From positions 388 through 7,434 of the forward strand of contig JAMCZP010000086.1 of the NCBI GenBank assembly GCA_023485185.1: a DNA stretch of 7,047 bases. The letters are read 5' to 3'. The DNA is from Gammaproteobacteria bacterium. Lineage in GTDB: Bacteria; Pseudomonadota; Gammaproteobacteria; Pseudomonadales; Halomonadaceae. Shown one piece after another: positions 1 to 5,962 of this stretch. A program made the position numbers and the translations under genes. Below the pieces are notes generated by a model. That model was not told the origin of the DNA. It saw only the letters and a program-made list of their open reading frames with translations, and made no database searches. Each line of letters starts with the position of its first letter. Within the stretch, counting starts at the first letter, position 1.

Positions 1-1
1 C

Positions 2-1165
2 ATCAGTGGCGTGGCGCGTTTAGCGCTTGATGACAACGACACCCGCACCCGGCTTTGGCTGATTGAGCAGGCCAGCGCCCTGGGTGCCAAGGCAAGCGTC
101 GACGCTATCGGCAACGTGTTTCTTGATGTGCCCGGCAGCGACCCTGCGCTTGAGCCTGTCGTCACGGGCAGTCATTTGGATAGCCAACCGGCGGGTGGCA
201 AGTACGATGGTGCGCTGGGCGTGTTGGCAGGGCTTGAGGCACTACGCGCACTTAAACAGGCTGGTTTTAACCCGCGCCGCCCTCTATCGCTGGTGAGTTG
301 GACCAATGAAGAGGGGGCGCGCTTCTCCCCCGGCACCTCTGGCTCAGCGGTCTTTTGTGGTGTGCGCAGCCTTGATGAAACGCGCGAGGTTGAAGACAGC
401 GACGGCGTCAGCCTGGGAAGTGCATTAGACACTTGCTTGGCTGCACTGAACACCGCCGGTGTGCCACGACGTTCATTGGCAACGCCCATGCACACTTTCC
501 TGGAACTGCATATTGAGCAAGGCCCAATATTGGAGCGAGCCGGTGCTTCCGTAGGTATTGTTGAAGGAATTCAAGGCGTTAGCTGGCTTGAAGTAACGGT
601 AACAGGGAGCGCCAACCACGCGGGCACTACGCCGCGTGCTATGCGCCGCGATGCATTAGAGGGCGCCTGTGCACTGGCAACTGCGTTACGGGAAGCCGCA
701 AGAGACAATGAGGACCGGGTGCGCTTTACCATCGGCAAGTTTACCGTTAACCCTGGTTCGGTGAATACGATTCCTGACCACGTCACCTTCAGCATTGATT
801 TACGCCACCCCGAAGCGACCACACTAAAAGCGCTGGAAGCCGAATTTAATAAGCTCGCTCAACAGAGCTGGGCAGGTTGCCAAGCAACCCTTACACCATT
901 GTCTCGGATTGAGCCCGTCGCGTTTCCCGCCACACTTACCACCCTGCTTGATGATACTGCCCACGAGCTGGGAATAACCGCACCGCGATTGGTATCAGGC
1001 GCTTTTCATGACGCTATTCACCTCGCTAATCATTGCCCAACGGCGATGCTGTTTGTGCCCTGCCGCGATGGCCTTAGTCATCACCCCGATGAGCATACCG
1101 AACTCGATGATGCCGTCGCAGGCACGCAACTGTTAGCCGCCAGTTTGGCGAGCCTAACCCGATAA
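2..1165 (+). CDS. Zn-dependent M20-family amidohydrolase (N-carbamoyl-L-amino acid hydrolase / beta-ureidopropionase / allantoate amidohydrolase type), 5' partial
   Basis: This cytoplasmic metallo-amidohydrolase should cleave a carbamoyl or ureido C-N bond, releasing CO2, ammonia and an amino acid. The frame is open to the left edge: codons for Ile-Ser-Gly precede the GTG at 11, and Ser/Gly-Gly-Val-x-Arg-Leu-Ala is an internal family motif. The GTG is therefore not the start, and roughly 20-30 residues are missing. Counting that GTG as residue 1, the di-metal site is visible: His55 (GSHLDSQPAGG), Asp66 (KYDGALGV), the Glu100-Glu101 pair (TNEEGARF: base then ligand), His167 (ELHIEQGP) and the C-terminal His357/358 (SHHPDEH). 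The dimerisation/substrate lid domain lies at about 190-300, with ANHAGTTP and the SVNTIPD/DLRHP substrate-binding segments. Family membership is very clear. The exact substrate (carbamoyl amino acid, ureidopropionate or allantoate) cannot be read from sequence. The gene is probably co-transcribed with the ureohydrolase 10 bp downstream. Confidence 0.93.
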   Translation: MSGVARLALDDNDTRTRLWLIEQASALGAKASVDAIGNVFLDVPGSDPALEPVVTGSHLDSQPAGGKYDGALGVLAGLEALRALKQAGFNPRRPLSLVSWTNEEGARFSPGTSGSAVFCGVRSLDETREVEDSDGVSLGSALDTCLAALNTAGVPRRSLATPMHTFLELHIEQGPILERAGASVGIVEGIQGVSWLEVTVTGSANHAGTTPRAMRRDALEGACALATALREAARDNEDRVRFTIGKFTVNPGSVNTIPDHVTFSIDLRHPEATTLKALEAEFNKLAQQSWAGCQATLTPLSRIEPVAFPATLTTLLDDTAHELGITAPRLVSGAFHDAIHLANHCPTAMLFVPCRDGLSHHPDEHTELDDAVAGTQLLAASLASLTR

Positions 1166-1175
1166 GGAGAGCCAC

Positions 1176-2162
1176 ATGACCAAGGGCACCGACGGCACTC
1201 GCCGCAATGCCGCCACCGGCGAAAGCTACCTACCACGCCAAGAGCCACGTTATCGGGAAATAGCCAGTTTCTTGCGTGCGCCGCTAGCCGAATCGTTAGA
1301 CGAACTTGATATTGCCCTGGTCGGCATTCCTTTTGATGGCGGCGTCAGCAATCGCCCAGGCACCCGCCACGGGCCGCGGGAGATTCGCAACCAATCGAGC
1401 ATGATGCGCAGCCTGCATCATGTTACCCGGCTGGACCCGTTTGCCCAGGCACGTATTGCCGACATTGGTGATGTGCGCTTTTCGTCGATCTACGACCTTG
1501 AGCAGGTCTCCAATGATATTGCCGCTTATTACTCGGCGATTCGCCGAGCAGGCGTTATCCCGCTAAGCGTTGGTGGCGACCATTCGATTACCTATCCCAT
1601 CCTGCGTGGCTTAGCGGCCGATGGCCCGGTGGGGTTGATCCATATTGATGCTCATACCGACACCTGGGACGAGTTTCAGGGCTCAAAATTCCACCACGGC
1701 GGCCCCTTCCGGCTCGCCTGCGAACATGGCCTGATCGATCCTAAACGCACGGTGCAGATTGGTATTCGCGGCGCCCAAAACACTACACAAGGCTGGGACT
1801 ATTCTGACGCTAGCGGCATGCGAGTGATGTTTATGGAGGAAGTAGATACGCTAGGAATCGAGGCAGTGATCGCCGAAGCTCGCCGCGTAGTGGGCGATGG
1901 CCCGGTCTACCTCTCGTTCGATATCGACAGCATCGACCCCGCCTTCGCCCCGGGCACCGGCACCCCAGAAGTAGGTGGCCTCACCAGCCTGCAAGCACTG
2001 CAGCTAGTGCGTGGCTTTCGCGGCCTACCGCTGATCGGTGCCGATGTGGTGGAAGTCTCACCTCCCTTTGACCCCAGCGGCAATACGGCGCTGCTTGGCG
2101 CTACCATTATGTATGAGCTGCTGTGCTTGATTGCTGAGCAGGTGGCTACTGACAAAGGCTAA
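1176..2162 (+). CDS. Agmatinase/arginase-superfamily ureohydrolase (agmatinase- or guanidinobutyrase-like)
   Basis: This cytosolic binuclear Mn enzyme of 328 aa should hydrolyse a guanidino compound to urea and an amine. All six metal ligands are present: His136 (GGDHS), Asp158, His160 and Asp162 (IDAHTDTWD), Asp249 and Asp251 (SFDIDSID). The later PGTGTPEVGG (259-268) and VEVSPPFDPSGNT (292-304) blocks are typical of the agmatinase/guanidinobutyrase branch and not of true arginase. The start at 1176 is supported by an AAGGAG at 1164-1169 with 6-nt spacing; it overlaps the stop codon of the preceding hydrolase, indicating translational coupling. The insert after the DAHTD motif (WDEFQGSKFHHGG) forms the substrate loop, so the substrate could be agmatine, 4-guanidinobutyrate, 3-guanidinopropionate or a related compound. 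Automatic annotation would probably say agmatinase (speB). Pairing with a carbamoylase, and no decarboxylase in view, makes another guanidino acid plausible. Confidence 0.92.
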   Translation: MTKGTDGTRRNAATGESYLPRQEPRYREIASFLRAPLAESLDELDIALVGIPFDGGVSNRPGTRHGPREIRNQSSMMRSLHHVTRLDPFAQARIADIGDVRFSSIYDLEQVSNDIAAYYSAIRRAGVIPLSVGGDHSITYPILRGLAADGPVGLIHIDAHTDTWDEFQGSKFHHGGPFRLACEHGLIDPKRTVQIGIRGAQNTTQGWDYSDASGMRVMFMEEVDTLGIEAVIAEARRVVGDGPVYLSFDIDSIDPAFAPGTGTPEVGGLTSLQALQLVRGFRGLPLIGADVVEVSPPFDPSGNTALLGATIMYELLCLIAEQVATDKG

Positions 2163-2215
2163 GCACTGTGAAGTTTTAGCCATATACAATATATCGAACG
2201 GTCATCGCGTCAACC

Positions 2216-2881
2216 CTACGAACAGGGTGGATTACCGCCATTAATAGCCGGCACAATCTCCAGAACACCCAGCAGTTCGGTGCCTTCAGTCCCGCGCGGT
2301 TCCAGCACCAGAACGCCAGCTTCCGGCAGGCTTGTGCCAGAAACGATGCTTCCGAAAATCATTTGAGCAGGAGTACGGTGACCAACGAGAACGCGATTTT
2401 CTCCCTTTGCCATAGGCTCACTAAACAGACGCCGGTGTTCTGACAACACCCAGTCGAGACGCCCACGGGCATAATCATCAGCGAGCAGGCTATCCGTCAC
2501 GCTGACTCTATCGACGCCGAAAGCCAGTTCAGCGGTATCACGCGCACGGTACACCGGGCCAGACAGAATAGGTTCCGCGATAGGGATACCCAGCTCTTCA
2601 ATCCGTTTGCCTAGCTCAGCCGCTTGTTCGCGGCCCATTGATGAGATATTGCGCTGCCCCTCTCGCCCAGCGCTATCGTTATAGGTGTCGCATTGCTGCC
2701 CAGAGGTATCGGCATGGCGTATATACATCACTAGTCCGCCTTCACGCAGGCGTTCTAATAGTGCTGCACCCTCGTCGGATTCAATGTTTAAAGCTTGAAC
2801 TGTTGGCTGGGCATAAGCACTTTGAGCACATACGCTGGCCACAACAAGAACCGTTAGAAAATCAAGCAGATTTCGTATCAT
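2216..2881 (-). CDS. Exported histidine phosphatase family protein
   Basis: This 221-aa protein belongs to the histidine phosphatase (phosphoglycerate mutase-like) superfamily. The catalytic signature is Tyr-Ile-Arg55-His56-Ala. A second Arg cluster (SGPVYRARDTAEL, Arg112/Arg114) and the second catalytic His168 (LVGHRTP) complete the phosphate pocket. The N-terminus is a signal peptide: a basic MIRN, a hydrophobic stretch to about residue 19, then Ser-Ala-Tyr-Ala before Gln, which fits signal peptidase I cleavage. There is no lipobox, so it should be a soluble periplasmic phosphatase. I chose ATG at 2881 over an in-frame TTG at 2905, because AAGAGGG lies 9 nt upstream and the resulting N-terminus is a cleaner signal peptide. 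The substrate is unknown. It is tail to tail with the ureohydrolase (53 bp gap, no clear terminator). The 136 bp upstream, to the toxin stop at 3018, holds no gene I can support and no convincing promoter. Confidence 0.85.
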   Translation of the reverse strand: MIRNLLDFLTVLVVASVCAQSAYAQPTVQALNIESDEGAALLERLREGGLVMYIRHADTSGQQCDTYNDSAGREGQRNISSMGREQAAELGKRIEELGIPIAEPILSGPVYRARDTAELAFGVDRVSVTDSLLADDYARGRLDWVLSEHRRLFSEPMAKGENRVLVGHRTPAQMIFGSIVSGTSLPEAGVLVLEPRGTEGTELLGVLEIVPAINGGNPPCS

Positions 2882-3017
2882 AAGAACATGCCCTCTTTTG
2901 TTCAAAATAACTGAAAAGCAGGGATCTTCGTAAAAGGGGTTTTGAGCACTCCTTCAACGCCTCATCTGATAGCAGACTGTATGGCTGTTTCAAATGGTTG
3001 AGAAGGCAAATTGGTTT

Positions 3018-3950
3018 TCAAAGCTTAAATTCAGGAGGTCGTGTGTTTGGATCATGCCCGTCAAGTGCTGCGACAACCGAACTAAGCATCGCTGTGAGTT
3101 CTCGCGACAGAAAGCTAGCAAATCGCGGATTATCCAGCGTTCGCGCCAGCGTGTCAGTAGGTAGAAATCGAGTCATTTCTGAGTGAAAAGCAGAGCCTGA
3201 AATCATATTTGGAAGTCGCTCAATCATGCCACGAGCCATAGTTGAATAATCCTCAACGCTATAATCTCTTAGTTTGCGCTGAAGCAAATCAAGATTGGGT
3301 GTTGCGCCCTGCTGTTTTAACCACTGCAGATCCCAGATGTCCCGGTGGCGTACATACTTTTTCGTATTTACCAGCGAGACAAGTTTATCTGCCATGATTT
3401 CATCATCACTCTCAGTGACCACCAAAAGATCGCTGTACCCATCAGGTAGAAAGGGATAGTTAATCTGGATAGCATGCGCCTCACGGGTATAAGCAGGAAT
3501 TTTGGCGATTTCCAACTTGATTCGCTGCTTTGGAATGTCTGGGCGTATCGGCGCTGTCACAACGGCAACCTGCCATTTGTCGACACGAACATCAGCGTAA
3601 CGAGGATCGTCTCTGAGCTCTTTGGGGGCTTTGACCGTCACCTCTAGGCGATAGCGGCGACTGACATACTCTTCAATACACTCTTTTATTTGCAGAAAAT
3701 CTTGGCGTTTAAAGTCTCGGTCTCCCGCAAAATCCAGGACTTCACTGAATCGCGGAGATCCCCGGCAAAGCCGCAAGCAAGTCCCACCCTGGAACGTCAG
3801 CGTATCTAACAACCCCTCCCGATCAAGAGCATGCAAAATATCAAAGTGCAGCAGCTCCTTTTCAATTACCGGACGCATCGCTTTACGCGCGGGATCCTCC
3901 ATTGCCCTCGCCACTAGCTGTTCATAATCACCAGGCTCAATCCGGCTCAT
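3018..3950 (-). CDS. abiEii: AbiEii/AbiGii-family nucleotidyltransferase toxin (type IV toxin-antitoxin), catalytic motif altered
   Basis: This 310-aa DUF1814/AbiEii protein is the toxin half of an AbiE system; family members act as nucleotidyltransferases that halt growth, in some cases upon phage infection. The nucleotide-binding motif FQGGTCLRL (53-61) is intact and is followed by PRFSE (66-70). Where the family normally has Asp-x-Asp-Phe, this protein has Val71-Leu-Asp73-Phe, so the first metal-binding Asp is replaced (codon GTC). Downstream elements are present: KLEIAKIPAYTRE (145-157, with acidic Glu147), DEIMADKLVSL (183-193, conserved Lys189) and RHRDIWDLQWL (201-211). Length is normal and the frame is uninterrupted. 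The ATG start at 3950 lies inside the end of the antitoxin gene (14-nt overlap), implying coupled translation. By eye, GC is lower than in the operon at the left of the window, consistent with acquisition. Family assignment is firm; toxicity of this allele is doubtful. Confidence 0.93.
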   Translation of the reverse strand: MSRIEPGDYEQLVARAMEDPARKAMRPVIEKELLHFDILHALDREGLLDTLTFQGGTCLRLCRGSPRFSEVLDFAGDRDFKRQDFLQIKECIEEYVSRRYRLEVTVKAPKELRDDPRYADVRVDKWQVAVVTAPIRPDIPKQRIKLEIAKIPAYTREAHAIQINYPFLPDGYSDLLVVTESDDEIMADKLVSLVNTKKYVRHRDIWDLQWLKQQGATPNLDLLQRKLRDYSVEDYSTMARGMIERLPNMISGSAFHSEMTRFLPTDTLARTLDNPRFASFLSRELTAMLSSVVAALDGHDPNTRPPEFKL

Positions 3951-4476
3951 TTAGCACCTCGACATCGACTAAGTGGGTATTTCTGCCTACGCGTTTAAGG
4001 TCAGACCACGCGGCTTCTGGTGTCGCGATTTTGAGGGGGCGGCCAATATCCTTCATTCGCCCCATAAGTTCGGTGATTGGGCGCCGCGTGTGGGTAAACT
4101 CGATGGTGCCATAAGGTGTGCGGTAGGTTCCCTTTCGGCCAGTCGTCATAACCGTCAGTCGATCAACCGGAATCTGTGAGATAGCGCCGTATTCAGATAA
4201 GGCAGATTCTAAAGAAACATAGCTGTATTCACCGCGGCGCATGGCTCGAGCGATACGCTCCAGCCGATAGGCATCTGGAGTTCGAGAGAGCGCATAGAGA
4301 TAGATACCCCGCGCAACGCCCTCAAGTACCCCATGACGACGCAGGCGGTTCACGCCCTCTTGCAGCGTTTTCGGGCTATCTTCATGGAACAGTTTGGCGA
4401 GATCTCGCAGCGTGAAGACAGTGCGCCCCTGACGATCCCAAGCATCCAAGCGTTGGCGAGCGATCATTTGATCCAT
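3937..4476 (-). CDS. abiEi: AbiEi-family antitoxin / autoregulator (type IV toxin-antitoxin)
   Basis: This 179-aa AbiEi-type antitoxin neutralises its cognate nucleotidyltransferase without direct complex formation (the type IV scheme known for the family) and represses its own operon. The N-terminal winged helix-turn-helix spans about 5-62 (ARQRLDAWD; TLRDLAKLF; TLQEGVNRLRRHGVLE; a wing ending GIYLYA). The C-terminal antitoxin domain covers about 65-179, including SYVSLESALSEYG (85-97), TTGRKGTYRTPYGTIEF (111-127) and the ATPEAAWSDL (151-160) segment. The start ATG at 4476 has AGGTG 7 nt upstream; an alternative ATG three codons later (4467) is less well placed. The start codon itself sits at the edge of a perfect palindrome that also holds the -10 and the ribosome binding site, so autorepression is likely. 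The gene is first in a two-gene operon with the toxin. Confidence 0.93.
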   Translation of the reverse strand: MDQMIARQRLDAWDRQGRTVFTLRDLAKLFHEDSPKTLQEGVNRLRRHGVLEGVARGIYLYALSRTPDAYRLERIARAMRRGEYSYVSLESALSEYGAISQIPVDRLTVMTTGRKGTYRTPYGTIEFTHTRRPITELMGRMKDIGRPLKIATPEAAWSDLKRVGRNTHLVDVEVLNEPD

Positions 4477-4522
4477 AAGTAGACACCTAGACTATGCAGA
4501 CATAGTCTAGGTGTCTACTTAT
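4475..4522 (-). repeat. 48-bp perfect palindrome, probable AbiEi operator
   Basis: The arms 4475-4496 and 4501-4522 are perfect reverse complements over 22 bp, with a 4-nt centre (CAGA). Each arm contains two TAGAC pentamers 8 bp apart (4480-4484 and 4488-4492; mirrored as GTCTA at 4505-4509 and 4513-4517), giving four regularly placed half-sites. On the antitoxin strand the palindrome covers the -10 hexamer, the likely transcription start, the AGGTG ribosome binding site and the first two bases of the ATG. AbiEi proteins are known to bind inverted repeats in their own promoter with the winged helix-turn-helix domain. This layout suggests two AbiEi dimers or a cooperative array. Binding by AbiEi is inferred. 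Confidence 0.85.
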
Positions 4523-4532
4523 TAGCTTTCAA
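4504..4532 (-). promoter_or_regulatory. Putative sigma-70 promoter of the abiE operon
   Basis: On the minus strand, TTGAAA (4532-4527) is followed by a 17-bp spacer and TAGACT (4509-4504), a good match to the -35/-10 consensus. Transcription would start near the centre of the palindrome, leaving a leader of about 20 nt with AGGTG before the antitoxin ATG at 4476. The -10 lies wholly inside one palindrome arm and the -35 just outside it, an arrangement fitting repression by occlusion. Confidence 0.65.
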
Positions 4533-4547
4533 GTCATCTTTACTCGA

Positions 4548-4692
4548 CTACGCCGTCAGCCCAATACCCCTCAAGATCACCGAAGTCACCGACTGAACGG
4601 CTTTTTCAAACTGTAGATCGTCCAGTGCTTGGTTATCGTTGAGCAGATAGGTTTGGTAGTCGAAGTCAGTGTAGTGCTGTGGAGGCCCAGAT
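4548..4692 (-). pseudogene. 3' fragment of a RutR-like tetR gene (remnant, truncated and frameshifted)
   Basis: This segment encodes the last 43 residues of a TetR-family regulator (QHYTDFDYQ to RGIGLTA, then TAG). It is nearly identical in protein to the end of the tetR gene at 6429-7047, with only Ala/Thr and Ile/Thr differences. At DNA level 4549-4692 aligns to 6430-6575 with 11 substitutions and one 2-nt deletion. The deletion lies just upstream of the Gln-His-Tyr codons and throws the preceding Ile-Trp-Ala-Ser codons out of frame. Homology stops abruptly at 4692, 3 bp before a MITE-like element. With no DNA-binding domain, no start and a frameshift, it cannot make a regulator. An 84-codon reading frame running into the element (to 4802) is a chance fusion. 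Confidence 0.88.
4549..4692. repeat. Direct repeat copy 1 (tetR 3' end), partner at 6430-6575
   Basis: This 144-nt segment is about 92% identical to 6430-6575 in the same orientation (133 of 144 aligned positions by hand count, plus a 2-nt gap). The two copies bound a 1.88-kb unit containing the MITE, the gate-domain membrane protein and the lrp gene. Homologous recombination between them could delete that unit and leave a single intact tetR end. Confidence 0.85.
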
Positions 4693-4695
4693 AAA

Positions 4696-4858
4696 CTAGG
4701 CTTTGTACGAAAAGTCGGCGAGCGAAGGTCAGGCAAGGCAAAAAAAGGCGAAAAAGCGGAGTTTACGGGATGTAAATGAGCATTTTGATCGGACTCGCGC
4801 ACGAGCCGTTTTTTAACGCCGCATGGCCGAGCGCAGTCAGTTTTCGGGCAAAGCCTAG
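4696..4858. mobile_element. MITE-like non-autonomous element with terminal inverted repeats
   Basis: The left end (4696-4713) and the reverse complement of the right end (4841-4858) match at 16 of 18 positions: CTAGGCTTTG, two differences, then CGAAAA. The total is 163 bp with no transposase. CTAG occurs at both outer edges. Because it is itself palindromic it may be part of the inverted repeat or a 4-bp target duplication; a YTAR-type duplication would suit an IS5-family transposase acting in trans, which is inference. Internal structure includes a TTTAC/GTAAA stem (4762-4766 with 4772-4776) and a CTCG/CGAG stem (4794-4797 with 4802-4805) followed by a T-run (4809-4814). From memory, this kind of GTTTAC...GTAAATGAGC repeat recurs in Halomonas-type genomes. 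It separates the tetR remnant from the stop codon of the membrane protein gene, 15 bp away. Confidence 0.72.
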
Positions 4859-4873
4859 GAGCTACAGATGGGT

Positions 4874-5836
4874 TTATCGGAGTTTGCGCTTATTTAATCT
4901 AGCCGGGCGCTCTGGCCAACGGGCAATAACCGCAGTGACGATCATGGCAAACAGCAACCTTGCCCACAAGATGCCAGATATATCGCCCCCCAGCATTAAA
5001 ATCAGCAGCGTATCCTCTATAACGCTATGGCAGAGGCCGAGAAAGCACAGTGCTAACATGCTATCGCGCTTGTTGAGTACTCCATTCTGCACGTCACGGA
5101 TCAGTAGCCCGGCACCATAGCTTAGTCCTAATGTGAATCCAATCACCGTTACATTAGCGGCCGAACGGCCAATACCCAATAGCTTGAGCAGCGGTCGCAA
5201 CACAAGATGAATCCCACGCTCAAGGCCAAGCTTTTGTAAAAGTTTGAGGAGTACAATCAGCGCAAAAATAATCACAAAAATAAGCGCTAAGGTTTCAAGC
5301 TGAGCAACGGCCCAACCGCTTAGCGTTGGCTCTGATGAAAAGCTTGGCTGCCACATCAGCTCAACCGGAGCCTGCAGTAAACCAAACGTTGAGTAAAAAC
5401 AGTGTAACAACCAAGCAAACAGCAAAGCCCCACCAACACGCAGGACTAACGTCGCCCACCAGGGTACCCCCGCCCGCTTGGCAACAGCTCCCTCAACAGG
5501 AATCGAGTGTCCTACCAGCATTAACGCACCTAGCACCGTTACTTGCTCAGTACTCATGGGCGTATCACCAGCCACTTGGAAAAACACCGCAATGGCAGTG
5601 TACAAGTTGGTAAAGAGTGCTGCTGCCCACACAACCCCCATTTGTTCGGGCAAACCAAGCACGCCCATTAAGGGGGCTAATACCGTTCCAAACCAGCCGA
5701 TTACACCCAAGAGCTCTAAGCCTTTGACGATGAGCAGTGCCGGAATCAAGATTTTAAATAGCGTCAGATAAACACGCAGCGCGTCTTTTAAAACGCTACC
5801 TAAACCGCCCAATAGGTAACGAATGCTCGTCTGCAT
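4874..5836 (-). CDS. Nucleoside-recognition (Gate) domain inner-membrane protein
   Basis: This 320-aa polytopic inner-membrane protein belongs to the nucleoside recognition/Gate-domain group, related to the core of concentrative nucleoside transporters and to the spore-maturation-type proteins. The actual substrate is unknown. Hydrophobic segments lie at about 22-46, 65-88, 98-115, 128-150, 178-203, 228-248, 259-283 and 287-306. It looks internally duplicated: two gate halves (about 25-140 and 185-300), each with a similar helix-end motif, GHSIPVEGA at 109-117 and CHSVIEDT at 269-276. The tail is strongly basic (RPARLNKRKLR), suggesting a cytoplasmic C-terminus. The ATG at 5836 has GGAG 6 nt upstream. 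It is divergent from an lrp-type gene across 126 bp, so it is the likely regulatory target of that protein. An exporter or importer role for an amino acid or nucleoside is only a guess from this pairing. Confidence 0.85.
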   Translation of the reverse strand: MQTSIRYLLGGLGSVLKDALRVYLTLFKILIPALLIVKGLELLGVIGWFGTVLAPLMGVLGLPEQMGVVWAAALFTNLYTAIAVFFQVAGDTPMSTEQVTVLGALMLVGHSIPVEGAVAKRAGVPWWATLVLRVGGALLFAWLLHCFYSTFGLLQAPVELMWQPSFSSEPTLSGWAVAQLETLALIFVIIFALIVLLKLLQKLGLERGIHLVLRPLLKLLGIGRSAANVTVIGFTLGLSYGAGLLIRDVQNGVLNKRDSMLALCFLGLCHSVIEDTLLILMLGGDISGILWARLLFAMIVTAVIARWPERPARLNKRKLR

Positions 5837-5962
5837 CTAGCTCTCCATTGCCATCGTTTGAATAAGTGTTATGGTAATAGAGACAATGCAGAATCTTCTC
5901 TCCAATACAGATTCAACAATCATTTTTCGTTCTTTATAAGCACAGAAAGAGCATTTTATTTC
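5837..5962. promoter_or_regulatory. Divergent promoter region between the gate-protein gene and lrp
   Basis: This AT-rich 126-bp intergenic region must contain both promoters. For lrp (+), TATAAG at 5935-5940 is a plausible -10, with a poor -35 (TTCAAC, 5912-5917) at 17 bp. For the membrane gene (-), TTGTCT (5886-5881) and TATTCA (5864-5859) are 16 bp apart. Both pairs are weak matches and unproven. The back-to-back layout is the usual one for an Lrp/AsnC regulator controlling its neighbour and itself. I found no strong palindrome that would mark an operator. Confidence 0.4.

Noticed and set aside
2163..2215. Possible terminator between the converging ureohydrolase and phosphatase genes
   Set aside because: I could find no GC-rich stem followed by a T-run in these 53 bp.
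2882..2905. TTG start adding 8 residues to the histidine phosphatase
   Set aside because: The ATG at 2881 has a well-spaced AAGAGGG and yields a standard signal peptide; the TTG codon lies just before that ribosome binding site.
2906..3017. Promoter for the histidine phosphatase
   Set aside because: Several partial -35 candidates (for example a TTGAAA) exist, but none has a convincing -10 at the right spacing.
4548..4802. 84-codon open frame on the minus strand ending in TetR-like sequence
   Set aside because: Its first half translates the MITE and its second half is the frameshifted tetR remnant. There is no start signal or coherent domain, so it is annotated as a pseudogene fragment instead.
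4776..5120. 114-codon plus-strand open frame spanning the MITE and the membrane gene
   Set aside because: It is a shadow of the minus-strand gate protein and the repeat; the composition is not protein-like and no domain is recognisable.
5858..5962. 35-residue N-terminal extension of the Lrp protein from a TTG
   Set aside because: The extension lies in the AT-rich divergent promoter region and has no family counterpart; the ATG at 5963 gives the canonical Lrp N-terminus.
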